A DNA stretch of 60,640 nt, from the IMG/VR virus record IMGVR_UViG_3300036774_000032, positions 1 through 60,640 of that record. The stretch is one strand, 5' to 3'. The DNA comes from a virus. How positions within the stretch are numbered: position 1 is the first letter of the stretch; every line of letters begins with the position of its first letter. A model generated the notes under the pieces. That model searched no databases. It was given only the letters and a program-made list of their open reading frames with translations, and was not told the DNA's origin. Made by a program: the position numbers and the translations under genes. Below, one piece after another: positions 16,684 to 25,027 of the stretch.

Positions 16684-17835
16684 CTATCTCCCTGTTGCTT
16701 CCCAGCATGCGACGATGCCGAGAGCAAACAAATTGACCGGCCACGTCCGCCAGGGCATATACCCGAGGGACAGGACGGCCAAGGCGACCAGCGATCCAAA
16801 CAGGCCCGCCTCCAATGGGCTGACCCCACCCGCCACGCGGATGGCCGCTGTGCCAAGATAGCCCAATGCACAGAGGACAGGCAACGGACCGCACTCTAAG
16901 AGCGTTTCAAGCCAATCGTTATGCAACCACATCCAAATGCGTTCTCCTTCTTTCGGTGTCTGAACGCGCATCCCCAACCACCCGCCCAGGCCAATGCCGA
17001 GGCCGTGATTCCTCCGGATCATCCGGGAGGCAACCTCCCAGGCTTCCCAACGGGGATCGTTGACGAGGTGCCGTCGCGCGAAGGGATAGACTGCCAGGGA
17101 CAGCGAACCCATCAGTATTGACGGGAGAGCAAACCCCGCGGTGGTTCCGACCACGAGACAGCCCGCCACGGCTGACGCGGTACACGTCAGACTGTCCGCT
17201 TTGATGAGATGCCACCCAGCCAGAGCAACCCAGATCGCGCCAGCCACCGTCAACCACGGATTGCCGGTCCAGAAGAGGGACACCCCGACCGGAAGTAGGA
17301 TCGTGTTGATCGCCGCGACCTTCCATTCGTTGTGCAGGAAGGCGGTCGGTCGGCGGACCACCTCGCCAATCGGGCCAAAGGCCGCATCCTTCCACACCCA
17401 CCGTTTGATCCCGCGGTACACCTGGAGCATCCCGACGGAGTTGTTGTAGGCGGACAGGACGAGGAGGACACCCAGGAGCGGCCAAACGGTCGTCAGCCAC
17501 ATCGAGGCGGTCAACACGCCCAGGACCACGATCCAGGTGCTCAGCATGACAAGCTGGCCCGAGGCCTGGACAGGATCGGCGAGGGCAATCGTCCACTTCC
17601 GCTCGAGGCTCAGGAGGCTGATCGGGAGGGCGAGCGCGACGGTGAGCAGGAATGCGCCGATCCACGGTGAGGGGGCGAGTGTCGCGCAGACACTCGCCCC
17701 CAGGATGGCCGCCACGATGCCCCGGCTCTGATGATACGTGCAGAACCGGAGTTGGAGGCTCCACAGGACGCAGGCCAGCGCTCCGACGCTCAGGAACGCG
17801 ACTAGAGACCAGGCCGGCGCAAGCAGCGGGACCAT
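16684..17835 (-). CDS. O-antigen ligase/polymerase-like membrane protein
   Basis: A 383-residue polytopic membrane protein with about ten hydrophobic helices. After residue 260 it shows the Wzy_C / O-antigen ligase pattern: a WEVASRMIRRNHGLGIGLGGW stretch, a periplasmic loop, then WLHNDWLE (303-310) and a following helix with Gly. In this family the loop His and the nearby Arg are functionally important. Such enzymes join or polymerise undecaprenyl-linked glycans at the outer face of the inner membrane. Its place inside the structural operon is unusual. With the phage glycosyltransferases and methyltransferases it suggests changing the host surface, for example to block superinfection. Family assignment is from motif and topology. 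Confidence 0.65.
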   Translation of the reverse strand: MVPLLAPAWSLVAFLSVGALACVLWSLQLRFCTYHQSRGIVAAILGASVCATLAPSPWIGAFLLTVALALPISLLSLERKWTIALADPVQASGQLVMLSTWIVVLGVLTASMWLTTVWPLLGVLLVLSAYNNSVGMLQVYRGIKRWVWKDAAFGPIGEVVRRPTAFLHNEWKVAAINTILLPVGVSLFWTGNPWLTVAGAIWVALAGWHLIKADSLTCTASAVAGCLVVGTTAGFALPSILMGSLSLAVYPFARRHLVNDPRWEAWEVASRMIRRNHGLGIGLGGWLGMRVQTPKEGERIWMWLHNDWLETLLECGPLPVLCALGYLGTAAIRVAGGVSPLEAGLFGSLVALAVLSLGYMPWRTWPVNLFALGIVACWEATGR

Positions 17836-17847
17836 GGACGGATGCCC

Positions 17848-18312
17848 CTACCAGCCGAAGACTTCAGCGAGCAGCGTCTGGGCCGCCACCGCGGCGCCCG
17901 TCTTGATCTCCTTCAGGCTGCCGAAGTAGTACGTCCCGGCTTCGGCATCACTCCCGAGTCCGAGGACCATCCCCGTGGTGCCGAGGATGTCGGTGGTGTT
18001 GTTTACTTGAAAGTCGTCGATGGTCGCGCTGCCGGCCGCCGACACGGTCACGCCCGGGATGAATCCCCGGAGCTTGTTGTTCGTCTTGTCGTACTGCCAG
18101 ACGATTCCCGACCCTCCGGGGTCGAAAATCTTCATGTTGAGGTCGCGGACCATCCCGAAATTTCCGATGGCCGGCATCGGGACGCCCCCACTCGGGTAGG
18201 TCAGGGCGCTGTTTCCAAATGCGATGGTTGCCAGGCCACGCCGCTGCCCGGCAATGGCCATATCTTCTCTGTTGCACGTGATGGTGACGTTGGTTGCCGC
18301 AATCGCTGCCAT
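17848..18312 (-). CDS. Minor virion protein, 154 aa
   Basis: The start has AAGGAG eight bases upstream of ATG. The protein is beta-rich with a Gly/Ala/Thr composition (DMAIAGQRRGLATIAFGN, PMPAIGNFGMVRDLNMKIFDPGG, SATIDDFQVNN). It resembles decoration or tail-completion proteins found shortly after the major capsid protein. There is no membrane segment. Three hairpins lie just before its leader. The exact role is unknown. Confidence 0.6.
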   Translation of the reverse strand: MAAIAATNVTITCNREDMAIAGQRRGLATIAFGNSALTYPSGGVPMPAIGNFGMVRDLNMKIFDPGGSGIVWQYDKTNNKLRGFIPGVTVSAAGSATIDDFQVNNTTDILGTTGMVLGLGSDAEAGTYYFGSLKEIKTGAAVAAQTLLAEVFGW

Positions 18313-18348
18313 GTGGTGTTCTCCTTGACCTCGACCTTGACCCTCCCG

Positions 18349-18423
18349 GCGCTTCGCCGATCCCAGGGGCCTGGCTCTCGCCTAGCGAGGTTGGATAGTG
18401 GGGGCCGACCCGTGCCGGCCCCC
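18349..18423 (-). terminator. Three GC-rich hairpins downstream of the LAGLIDADG gene
   Basis: Within 75 bases there are three perfect inverted repeats: an 8-bp stem (GGGGGCCG / CGGCCCCC, 18400-18407 with 18416-18423), a 5-bp stem with loop TAG (18378-18390) and a 5-bp stem with loop AAG or CTT (18349-18361). The first begins four bases beyond the LAGLIDADG stop codon. No run of U follows, so intrinsic termination is uncertain; they may be processing or stabilising elements. Confidence 0.4.
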
Positions 18424-18426
18424 GGG

Positions 18427-18888
18427 TTAAGAAACGTTTTCGAGCTGTGGCCTTCTTACCAACGCGAGGTGTTGTCTCATCGCTTCACGCTGCGCCATTA
18501 CCGGTTCAGGGCGTCTCCGGGTTGACCAACGTCCCTTTTCAAAGGTCTCCCGGAACTTCAGGGCAATCTCCGCTTCTCCTCTTTTTACTTTCAGGTATGG
18601 GAGAAGAAGGGAGATGATCTTTTCTGCCTGTCTTCCACTCCAAACAGCGCAGTAGCACGTCCTGGTTGACATGACCGGCTTCACGACGTTTGGCTTTTTA
18701 AACACCACGATTCGCCCAACGCCGAGCGCAGCCTGAATCCACAAGAGAACGTCTCTGTTGGTATTCACCATGGAGACCTTCAGTTCATACCGCCCAGCCT
18801 TCGGACGACCAGAGGAGGATTTGGTGATGCAGATAGAACCCTCTCCGTCGAAGAAGCCGGCGATATACTGAAGGTCTCCGGTGTCCAC
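18427..18888 (-). CDS. LAGLIDADG homing endonuclease, single motif
   Basis: A 153-residue protein with one LAGLIDADG motif at residues 8-17 (YIAGFFDGEG), followed by a beta-rich DNA-binding core (YELKVSMVNTNRDVLLWIQAALG, CYCAVWSGRQAEKIISLLLPYLKVKR). Single-motif enzymes of this size act as homodimers. The acidic Asp/Glu of the motif are intact. It lies between two structural genes downstream of the capsid gene, two bases after the stop of the upstream gene. A free-standing mobile gene is likely; whether it once sat in an intron cannot be seen. Confidence 0.85.
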   Translation of the reverse strand: MDTGDLQYIAGFFDGEGSICITKSSSGRPKAGRYELKVSMVNTNRDVLLWIQAALGVGRIVVFKKPNVVKPVMSTRTCYCAVWSGRQAEKIISLLLPYLKVKRGEAEIALKFRETFEKGRWSTRRRPEPVMAQREAMRQHLALVRRPQLENVS

Positions 18889-18890
18889 GC

Positions 18891-19337
18891 CTAACTCGAT
18901 TCAACCATATCCGTGCAGTTGTCCACCGTCTCGTCCCGCGGGACGTACCAGACGATGTAGCGGCACGCGCCGCTGGTAGCCCCGGTCGAGACGTTCGGCA
19001 CGATCTGGTCGCCCGGATCCATGTCGTAGTCCTCGCCGGAGACGTTCTTGTAGACGATCTTTCCGACCGCCGTGGTGGTCGGAATGGTGAGCGTCGCCTC
19101 GTCGGCATCGTCGAAGCCGCTCAACCGCCCGCTGTCGGACCCCGTGAGCACGCGCCGGTCGAAGTTGATGACGGCCGGTCCGCTGAGGATCGTGGTTACG
19201 AGCGCCCCGATCCGCGTCACGGTGATGGGCTGGACGATGTCGAAGATGTATCCTGCATCGCCGGTCGCGCTCAGGTCGTCGGCCGTCCAGTCAGGGTCGT
19301 AGACCATGAATCGTTCGTCGTGCTGTGCAACCCCCAT
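18891..19337 (-). CDS. Structural protein next to capsid gene, 148 aa
   Basis: A strong ribosome site (GAGAGGAGGACATTCC) precedes the ATG. The protein is acidic and beta-rich, for example QPITVTRIGALVTTILSGPAV and EATLTIPTTTAVGKIVYK. It resembles small proteins placed straight after the major capsid protein in podoviruses, often decoration or head-closure subunits. There is no signal or membrane segment. The assignment is by position. Confidence 0.6.
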   Translation of the reverse strand: MGVAQHDERFMVYDPDWTADDLSATGDAGYIFDIVQPITVTRIGALVTTILSGPAVINFDRRVLTGSDSGRLSGFDDADEATLTIPTTTAVGKIVYKNVSGEDYDMDPGDQIVPNVSTGATSGACRYIVWYVPRDETVDNCTDMVESS

Positions 19338-19404
19338 GGAATGTCCTCCTCTCTTACGTTCCCTTGCGGTTGACGAAATCCCCTTCAGCGATCAGGAGGA
19401 CCGA

Positions 19405-20361
19405 TCAACCGGTGAAGTACACCACCTTGGCCTCGCCATCGTTGGCCGTGTCGTTGGTCAGGCCAAAGGCGAGAATCCCGTACCAGGCCACGGCGCGCGC
19501 CCGGCCGAAGTCGGCCGCCGCTGCCGCGCGCAGCTCCGGATCCTGTGCCACCGCCATGGCGACGGCATCGTCCCCGAAAAACACGGCCTCGCCGACCACG
19601 CTCGATGTCCCCTCGCTATTCGAGAGGGCCGCGGTGTGATTCGACTCGAAGAAGTCGATGTTCTCGATGGTCCCGATCTTCGAGTTCTCGAAGGCCGAGC
19701 GGTTGGTCTCGGGGATCTGCGACCGCCAGGCGAGAAACTCGGGATCATTCTTCAGACCGCGGGCCGCCTTGGTGCTGATGATGCAGGCGTACCGCTCGCC
19801 GTTGCCACGCCCCGGGATGTGGATGGTGTCGCTCATGTAGTCCCGGATGACCTTCACGTGGTTGACGGTCATGTTCTGGAGTCCCGGGGTGCTCACCGGG
19901 ACGCCGTTGGTGTCCCAGGTGATCCCGGTCAGACTGGTCGGGATGGCCACCAGCTCGGACGCCTTGAAGGCCGCCGCCGCCGCGGTGTCCATGACCAGCT
20001 TCAACTGCCGGCGGAGGGCCTTCTGGATCTTGTCCGCCGGGTCGTAGTGCGCGAGGAGCGCGACCTTCTGGTCAAACTCCACGCCCCGCCCCATCTCTTC
20101 GACCGTGATGGTGACGGTTCCTTGCTGCAACCGGTCGATCGGGACGCGCTCCCCCTCGCGGATGGTCGCGTTCGTCGGCTCGGTCAGGTTCTTGATCGTG
20201 GTGATGGTGATGCTATCGCCTCGTCCGCGCCCGTAGCCCGGCTCGGGGCTCACGAAGCGCATGAAGAGCGCATCCGCGATCGAGGCCTCGCGGATCTTGG
20301 CGCTCAATGCGTGGTTCCGCATGACGCCCGCGCTGAAATCTGCTTCCCACTGGAACGGCAT
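19405..20361 (-). CDS. Major capsid protein, HK97-fold (N4 gp56-like type)
   Basis: A 318-residue protein right after the scaffold-like gene and with a good AAGGAG site. Features seen: an N-terminal arm, a TEPTNATIREGERVPIDRLQQGTVTITVEEMGRGVEF segment reminiscent of the E-loop and early beta strands, a long spine-like helix (ADKIQKALRRQLKLVMDTAAAAAF), and a C-terminal A-domain with NVxFFESNHTA-like and RARAVAWYGILAF strands. This order and length fit HK97-fold capsid proteins of the N4-gp56 kind. Order (portal, scaffold, capsid) strongly supports it. Confidence 0.8.
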   Translation of the reverse strand: MPFQWEADFSAGVMRNHALSAKIREASIADALFMRFVSPEPGYGRGRGDSITITTIKNLTEPTNATIREGERVPIDRLQQGTVTITVEEMGRGVEFDQKVALLAHYDPADKIQKALRRQLKLVMDTAAAAAFKASELVAIPTSLTGITWDTNGVPVSTPGLQNMTVNHVKVIRDYMSDTIHIPGRGNGERYACIISTKAARGLKNDPEFLAWRSQIPETNRSAFENSKIGTIENIDFFESNHTAALSNSEGTSSVVGEAVFFGDDAVAMAVAQDPELRAAAAADFGRARAVAWYGILAFGLTNDTANDGEAKVVYFTG

Positions 20362-20393
20362 CGGTTACACTCCTTCCCGGGGCGCGGCGGGTC

Positions 20394-21368
20394 CTACATG
20401 CCCTGATTGGCCCGCCGGAGTTGCTCGACGAAGGTGAGCGGTTGCCCCCCTCCGCCGGACGCCGGGAGACCGGACCCTCCGGGCAAGACCGCGCCTTGCC
20501 CCTGTGCTAGTGCCTGGTTGGTCTGCGCTGCAGCCGTCGCCTTTCCCAAGATCGGGTCCAGCTCGCCGAGCGCCTTTTCCAGCATGTAGAGCGCCTGATC
20601 GGTCAGATTCCCCGGCTTCGCCTTGACGGCGTCGTCCGCGTAACTCCAGATGAGTTTCAGCGGAACACCCGGGGCGTGCTTCTCAAAGAACCCATCGAGC
20701 GACTTGATCGTCGAGTTCGCCCGTTCGGTCTCCTGCATCCGTCCGGTGACGGTGGAGAAGAGTTGATTCGCCACCTGCGGATTCCCGAGGAGGCTCTCGA
20801 CAGTCGGGATCTGACCCAGGATCAGGTTGGCGACCTCCTGGACGAGTACGGCCGTTGCCTCTTCGTCGCTCCCGGCGCCCGTGTACTTGGCATGGATCTG
20901 CTTCGCCTGGTCGGGCGTGATCGAGAGCGGTTGACGACTAGCCGGCTGCAGTGCTCGAGGGGCCGCCTGCACGGGCGCCTGTGGCGGTTGCGCTTGGGGC
21001 TGGGCCTGCGGCTGTGGAGCGACAGGCTGCGCTTGCTGCGTGACCGGGACGACGCCCAGGTCCCGCAACTGGCGCTCCAGTTCGGCGCGCGCGCTAGTGG
21101 CCGCGTGCATCATGCGCTGCGCGTTGGCGACCCGTTCTTCTGCCTTGGGTGTGACCGGCGTGGCCGAGTCCCCGGCAGGAACCGAGGGGGCGGCGGTCGC
21201 ATCGCCAACAGTGGAAACGGGCGCTTGCTCACCACTCGGGGCAGCACTGTCCGAGGGCGAAGGGGTAACCGGCGCGGCCGAGTCCACGACCGGGGCAGCG
21301 GGGGCTGCCGAGGCCGCGGGGGCGGCAGGTTGCCCGGAGTCTGGGGCGGCAACAATCGGATCTGGCAT
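20394..21368 (-). CDS. Scaffolding-like protein
   Basis: A 324-residue protein starting at the ATG at 21368 with AGGGAG before it. Residues 1-80 are Ala/Pro/Ser-rich and disordered. The middle has a Gln/Pro/Ala-rich stretch and helical segments (EERVANAQRMMHAATSARAELERQLRDL); the C-terminal half is helical with an ending of LPASGGGGQPLTFVEQLRRANQGM type. Helical, low-complexity proteins directly upstream of the capsid gene are usually scaffolds that leave or are degraded during head maturation. A terminator-like hairpin lies just upstream. Confidence 0.65.
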   Translation of the reverse strand: MPDPIVAAPDSGQPAAPAASAAPAAPVVDSAAPVTPSPSDSAAPSGEQAPVSTVGDATAAPSVPAGDSATPVTPKAEERVANAQRMMHAATSARAELERQLRDLGVVPVTQQAQPVAPQPQAQPQAQPPQAPVQAAPRALQPASRQPLSITPDQAKQIHAKYTGAGSDEEATAVLVQEVANLILGQIPTVESLLGNPQVANQLFSTVTGRMQETERANSTIKSLDGFFEKHAPGVPLKLIWSYADDAVKAKPGNLTDQALYMLEKALGELDPILGKATAAAQTNQALAQGQGAVLPGGSGLPASGGGGQPLTFVEQLRRANQGM

Positions 21369-21413
21369 CGGATACTCCCTGCTCCGAGAGTCCTTGCGGG
21401 TCGGAGCGTCGGA

Positions 21414-21462
21414 CAAAAACAAAAAGCGGACCCGGTTCGCCGCAATGGCGTCAGGCCCGCTT
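21414..21462 (-). terminator. Rho-independent terminator upstream of scaffold-capsid genes
   Basis: Read on the minus strand, AGCGGGCC pairs with GGGTCCGCT through an eight or nine base pair stem with one G-U wobble, and an inner CGCC / GGCG stem stacks on it. The stem is followed directly by TTTTTGTTTTTG. The unit lies between the 48-residue gene and the scaffold gene, in a 138-base gap, so it could partly terminate or attenuate transcripts coming from the portal region. Confidence 0.65.
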
Positions 21463-21506
21463 GGGCTTGGTCGTATTCGGTTCAGCGCGTCAATGCGCCG
21501 TGGTGC

Positions 21507-21653
21507 TTACTTCGCCGGAATGATCTCGACCGGCGTCAGGATTCCCTCCTTGATGGTGCCATCGCCCGGGAAGACCAGCGTCAGGACGACGGGCTCGCGT
21601 TTCTCCTGCGCTTCCTTGATCCGTTCGTAGATCGGCTGCGGGATCGCGCCCAT
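21507..21653 (-). CDS. Small hypothetical protein, 48 aa
   Basis: A 48-residue frame beginning MGAIPQPIYERI and ending PVEIIPAK lies in the gap between the 80-residue gene and the scaffold gene. It starts one base after the previous stop. Composition is sensible (a charged helix followed by beta strands TLVFPGDGTI and ILTPVEII), suggesting a real small folded protein. No family is known. Confidence 0.55.
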   Translation of the reverse strand: MGAIPQPIYERIKEAQEKREPVVLTLVFPGDGTIKEGILTPVEIIPAK

Positions 21654-21654
21654 A

Positions 21655-21897
21655 TCAGTTCTCGTTACTGAGGTTCGGATGGTTCATCTGCTTGAACTGA
21701 TCGGGCCACCGGTACTGATTGTGCTCCGGTTGAAAGCTCGGCCCCACTCCCGCTTTGTACGCGCCGCGGTAGTCATAGTAATGCTCGGGATCATCCGGAT
21801 TGGGGTTGATGCCAGTGATCTTCGCCCATTTGGCGTACCAATCCTGAAATGCCTGCTCCTCGTCGGCCTGTTTGAGCTGATCCACCATGGTAGGCAT
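21655..21897 (-). CDS. Small acidic/aromatic hypothetical protein, 80 aa
   Basis: The start ATG overlaps the upstream TAA. The sequence has a helical start (VDQLKQADEEQAFQDWYAKWAKITGI) and a Tyr/Asn/Pro-rich tail (HYYDYRGAYKAG, EHNQYRWPDQFK). Proteins with this DYRGAYKAG-like tail are commonly found beside phage portal genes, but no function is established. It is a likely minor virion or assembly protein. Confidence 0.6.
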   Translation of the reverse strand: MPTMVDQLKQADEEQAFQDWYAKWAKITGINPNPDDPEHYYDYRGAYKAGVGPSFQPEHNQYRWPDQFKQMNHPNLSNEN

Positions 21898-22184
21898 TAG
21901 TCCACCTTCGCCAGCGCCCCATACCGACGCCGCAGCAATCGCTCACTCGCCCGCTTGCCGATGTCGATACGGCCGTCAATGTCGTTCATCAGTTGGCGGA
22001 ACACGTCCAGCACATCCGGCGGGACCTTCTTATTCATCACGGCATCCAGCCACATGGCGAAGTGCCGCTCGATCAAGGGAAGGAATTCGCCCTTGAAGAA
22101 TGGCGACTCGACGAAGGCCTTGAACGCCTCGGCGCGCTCGATCTTTCGGATCTCGGAAAGTTCGTCCTTCGGGGTGTCGGTCAT
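21897..22184 (-). CDS. Hypothetical helical protein, 95 aa
   Basis: A charged, mainly helical protein (EIRKIERAEAFKAFVESPFFKGEFLPLIERH) without membrane segments. Its start overlaps the stop of the DUF6496-like gene (ATGA) and its stop overlaps the next start. It belongs to the tightly packed set between portal and scaffold. The function is not known. Confidence 0.55.
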   Translation of the reverse strand: MTDTPKDELSEIRKIERAEAFKAFVESPFFKGEFLPLIERHFAMWLDAVMNKKVPPDVLDVFRQLMNDIDGRIDIGKRASERLLRRRYGALAKVD

Positions 22185-22354
22185 ACGCGGCCTCGCATCT
22201 TGCGCTTGCGTGGCATCCCAGAAGCCCTATTCGCAATCGCCCAGGCCTGTTTCGGGTCGGTCACGATCGGGCCGCCCTTTCCGGAGTGCAGGGCGTGCGC
22301 CTCGAATTCCCGCATGACTTTGTCTCGGCCCTTCCTTCCACGCATAACGGGCAT
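22181..22354 (-). CDS. DUF6496-like small protein, 57 aa
   Basis: A short basic protein with KVMREFEAHALHSGKGGPIV and PKQAWAIANRAS. This matches the DUF6496 pattern (a VMxEFxxGxLHSG block followed by a QAxAIA block), found in many phages and bacteria with no known function. Both ends overlap neighbours by ATGA. It was identified from the raw bases, and the family match is from memory of the pattern. Confidence 0.65.
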   Translation of the reverse strand: MPVMRGRKGRDKVMREFEAHALHSGKGGPIVTDPKQAWAIANRASGMPRKRKMRGRV

Positions 22355-22608
22355 CAGGGTTTCCCCTGCTTGTCATCTAGGCGGGATGCTGTGATGGCTC
22401 GGCTGCTGTCAGCGTCATCGCCCTGCGTGCTACCCATCCCGCCTGCCGGTGCTGACACTGAGGTCAGCAGGCCATTGAGTCCGTTGTCATGCTTCGAATG
22501 CTGGGTAATTGCATCGCATTTAAGGCATCGCCAACCTGCTGGACGTGCAATCAAACTAGGGACCATTTGCTTACACAAGGGACAAGAAATCAATTCTTCC
22601 ATGGTCAC
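22354..22608 (-). CDS. Zinc-ribbon protein, 84 aa
   Basis: It starts either at GTG 22608, overlapping the portal stop, or at ATG 22602. An N-terminal zinc ribbon is clear: CPLCKQM followed by WRCLKCDAITQH, two C-x2-C knuckles 17-18 residues apart. The rest is polar and disordered (Gly, Ser, Asp). It sits directly after the portal gene in the order of transcription. Zinc ribbons of this size often bind nucleic acid or proteins, but the role here is unknown. Confidence 0.55.
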   Translation of the reverse strand: MTMEELISCPLCKQMVPSLIARPAGWRCLKCDAITQHSKHDNGLNGLLTSVSAPAGGMGSTQGDDADSSRAITASRLDDKQGKP

Positions 22609-24659
22609 GCCCCTGGCGCCGTGCTGAGTTCATTCGGACTTGGCTTCATCTGCCGCATGGTCGGCTTCCCATTGCCCGGAGAGCCGGTCGGTGGTCCCTG
22701 TCTAGGGGCTCCCGGCGTTGGCTTCGGCAGCATGTTCGCCCCCGCCGCCGCCATGGCCGCGATCTCCTGCGGCGAGGCGCCCGCGAGTTCCTCCGCCATC
22801 ATCGGGGGGAGGTCGCCCCGCAGCGAGACGTTCACCTTTGGCGGCTCCTGCTTTCCCGCGAGCATCTTCTGCACCACGGCCGCCGGAACCATCTGCTCTT
22901 CGCTCACCGGGATCTTGTCGCGCACGCCCATGGCGTCGAAGATCGTCGAGAGGACCTCAGCCGGATTCGTGTACCCGGCATAGATTCCCTCGGCCGCCAG
23001 ACTGGCGGCCTGCATCAAGCGCCCGAGCAGATCCGCCTTCTGGAGGGATTGCGTGATGCCGCTAAACGTATAGTTGTACTGCCCGCCGAGTTCCTGCATC
23101 CGGGCTGCTGGTTCCATCATGTTCAAGAGCTGGGAGTATTGCGGCCCCACGACGGCGGCGATGGTCGGGTCGCTCCAGTCGGTCATGTACTGGCTCATAA
23201 AGTCATACGCCAGCTCGAGACAGGCCTTCCCGCCTTCCTCGATGTCGCGCCCCATCCCGTCGAACATGCCCATGCTCTGCCCGGTCCGGATCTGCACCTC
23301 GCCCTTGGTGATCTGGCTCCGCGTGCCCTGCGACCCCATCACGAAGTTATTGACAAAGGCGTTCTGCTCCCAGAGCGTCTGCATGAACTGCATCGCCGCG
23401 AGGACTTCCCCGGTGGACATCTGCCCGATCGCGGCCGGTGAGAGGAGCTGCCCCTCGCCGATCTTGCGCCAGAGCTTGCCAGGGTAGTGCTCGTGGTCGT
23501 CGTCCTCTTCCAGGAGGTTGGTGTTCAACTCGGTTGGCTGGTTGACCTTCCAGTTGAGCCCGTCTGTGAAGAGGTTGAACAGATTCGAGAACAGGACGGC
23601 TAGCGGCGTGACTGCTTGAAGGATGCCCCAGCCCTCGAAGCGCAGTGGATGGCGGATCGGTGAGAATCCGATGAATGGCCACTTCCGCCGGAAGGTCCGC
23701 GGGTCCACGGCCCACAGCGGATTCTCGGTCGGTCCGTAGATCAGGACCTTCCGATCCGCGGCGATCATCAGGGCGTCGGGATAGACGAGGTCGCCATTCT
23801 CGTCGAGGATGTCGCCGTACCACTCGGAGGCGAGGATGGGCTTCCGGAATTCATGGGGCTCCCACGTCTGACCCTTCCGCTGGGCATCGGCTGCGGCCCC
23901 GGATCTGTCGTCGGTCCCACCCGAGGCGCCCGACGCGAGCGCCGTATCGAGGTTCTTATAGACCGTACTCCCGCTCAAGACGGCGCGATCCACGTAATCC
24001 TCGTGGATGAGGTAGCTCCCAGACCACTGCTCGCCCGGGCGGCTGCGGGGATCGCGGTAGATGTTCCAGGGGGGAACGGTCCCGATGTCGAGCGCCGACT
24101 GACGCCGCATCTTGTACTGCGGCACGAGCGTTGGCATCTGTCCGGGGCTCGCCATGAGCTGCACGCTGTCGAGGATCGGCGAGGGCATGGAGGGATAGCG
24201 GAACTTCAGATACATGCTCATGCCCGTCGCCAGGCCGACCTTCATGGCGTCCACGAATTTCGGGATGAAGCCGGACTTGGTGAAGGCAAACAGGAGGACC
24301 GGGTTCCAGATTTTCTCCGCGAGGAGCTTGTCTTTCTGGTCGACGCCGTCGATCTTGGCGAAGTCCGAGTTATTCATCAGGCCGAGCTTCAGGACGTTGC
24401 TCGCCTGCTCGACCGCGCTCCAGGGCGTCGGGATCCAAACGGCCGACTGCCACTCTTCCTTGTCGCCGTAGTCGACCTCGGACTGGTAGTAGCGCCAGGA
24501 CTCGGTCCAGCCGGCGCGGAGCTTCGTCGTCGACCGCTCGCTCTCGTCGCGGTTCGCGTTGAGGAGCCGGATGAGATGCGCCTCGGGCAGGGCCAGGGCT
24601 TTGGCTCGGCCTTCGGCACGGGCCTGGGTGTCGAAACGCAGCTCCTCGGATGATGGCAC
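22605..24659 (-). CDS. Portal protein
   Basis: A 684-residue protein placed between the terminase module and the scaffold/capsid genes. Signals include RAGWTESWRYYQSEVDYGDKEEWQS near the N-terminus, a middle VPPWNIYRDPRSRPGEQWSGSYLIHEDY block, the helix region with HPLRFEGWGILQAVTPLAVLFSNLFNLFTDG and a clip-like segment. The C-terminal 100 residues are Pro/Gly/Ala-rich. Order and this SLSRF-like layout fit P22/podovirus-type portals, dodecamers through which DNA is pumped and ejected. The overlapping stop and start with the next gene support the annotation. Confidence 0.85.
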   Translation of the reverse strand: MPSSEELRFDTQARAEGRAKALALPEAHLIRLLNANRDESERSTTKLRAGWTESWRYYQSEVDYGDKEEWQSAVWIPTPWSAVEQASNVLKLGLMNNSDFAKIDGVDQKDKLLAEKIWNPVLLFAFTKSGFIPKFVDAMKVGLATGMSMYLKFRYPSMPSPILDSVQLMASPGQMPTLVPQYKMRRQSALDIGTVPPWNIYRDPRSRPGEQWSGSYLIHEDYVDRAVLSGSTVYKNLDTALASGASGGTDDRSGAAADAQRKGQTWEPHEFRKPILASEWYGDILDENGDLVYPDALMIAADRKVLIYGPTENPLWAVDPRTFRRKWPFIGFSPIRHPLRFEGWGILQAVTPLAVLFSNLFNLFTDGLNWKVNQPTELNTNLLEEDDDHEHYPGKLWRKIGEGQLLSPAAIGQMSTGEVLAAMQFMQTLWEQNAFVNNFVMGSQGTRSQITKGEVQIRTGQSMGMFDGMGRDIEEGGKACLELAYDFMSQYMTDWSDPTIAAVVGPQYSQLLNMMEPAARMQELGGQYNYTFSGITQSLQKADLLGRLMQAASLAAEGIYAGYTNPAEVLSTIFDAMGVRDKIPVSEEQMVPAAVVQKMLAGKQEPPKVNVSLRGDLPPMMAEELAGASPQEIAAMAAAGANMLPKPTPGAPRQGPPTGSPGNGKPTMRQMKPSPNELSTAPGA

Positions 24660-24660
24660 G

Positions 24661-25026
24661 CTATCCCCTTCCTCTCGTGCGGTTTCTCAACTGAGACAGT
24701 GCTGCCACGTCAAGCGCGCGATTTGTGCGTCCTGGATATTCGACATTTGGCATAGGTGCCGTTGGTTCGGGAGCCATCATCGGCACGGGATATTGCACAT
24801 CAGATGGCCCATAAAATCCTCTGTACCCAGGGCCGGGATCTGTCAGTTCTGGGTTTGGTCTCTGATACCCATACTCGGGAAGGTCCGGCATATCGGGCAC
24901 CGGAAGGACATATCCTCCCTGATACGCCGGTCCAGTTTGCGTTGGATATATACCAAGACTGAGGGCTCGCTGTATGGCGTCCATCAAGTCCTGTTCGGTC
25001 TGCGATGTTCCAACGCCCTGCGGCAC
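24661..25026 (-). CDS. Pro/Tyr-rich hypothetical protein, 121 aa
   Basis: A short helical start (TSQTEQDLMDAIQRALSLG) leads into a Pro/Gly/Tyr-rich disordered middle (PDMPDLPEYGYQRPNPELTD) and a basic end (ALSQLRNRTRGRG). It lies two bases from both neighbours, between the zinc-type gene and the portal. The composition suggests a flexible virion or assembly protein. No family is known. Confidence 0.5.
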   Translation of the reverse strand: MPQGVGTSQTEQDLMDAIQRALSLGIYPTQTGPAYQGGYVLPVPDMPDLPEYGYQRPNPELTDPGPGYRGFYGPSDVQYPVPMMAPEPTAPMPNVEYPGRTNRALDVAALSQLRNRTRGRG

Positions 25027-25027
25027 G

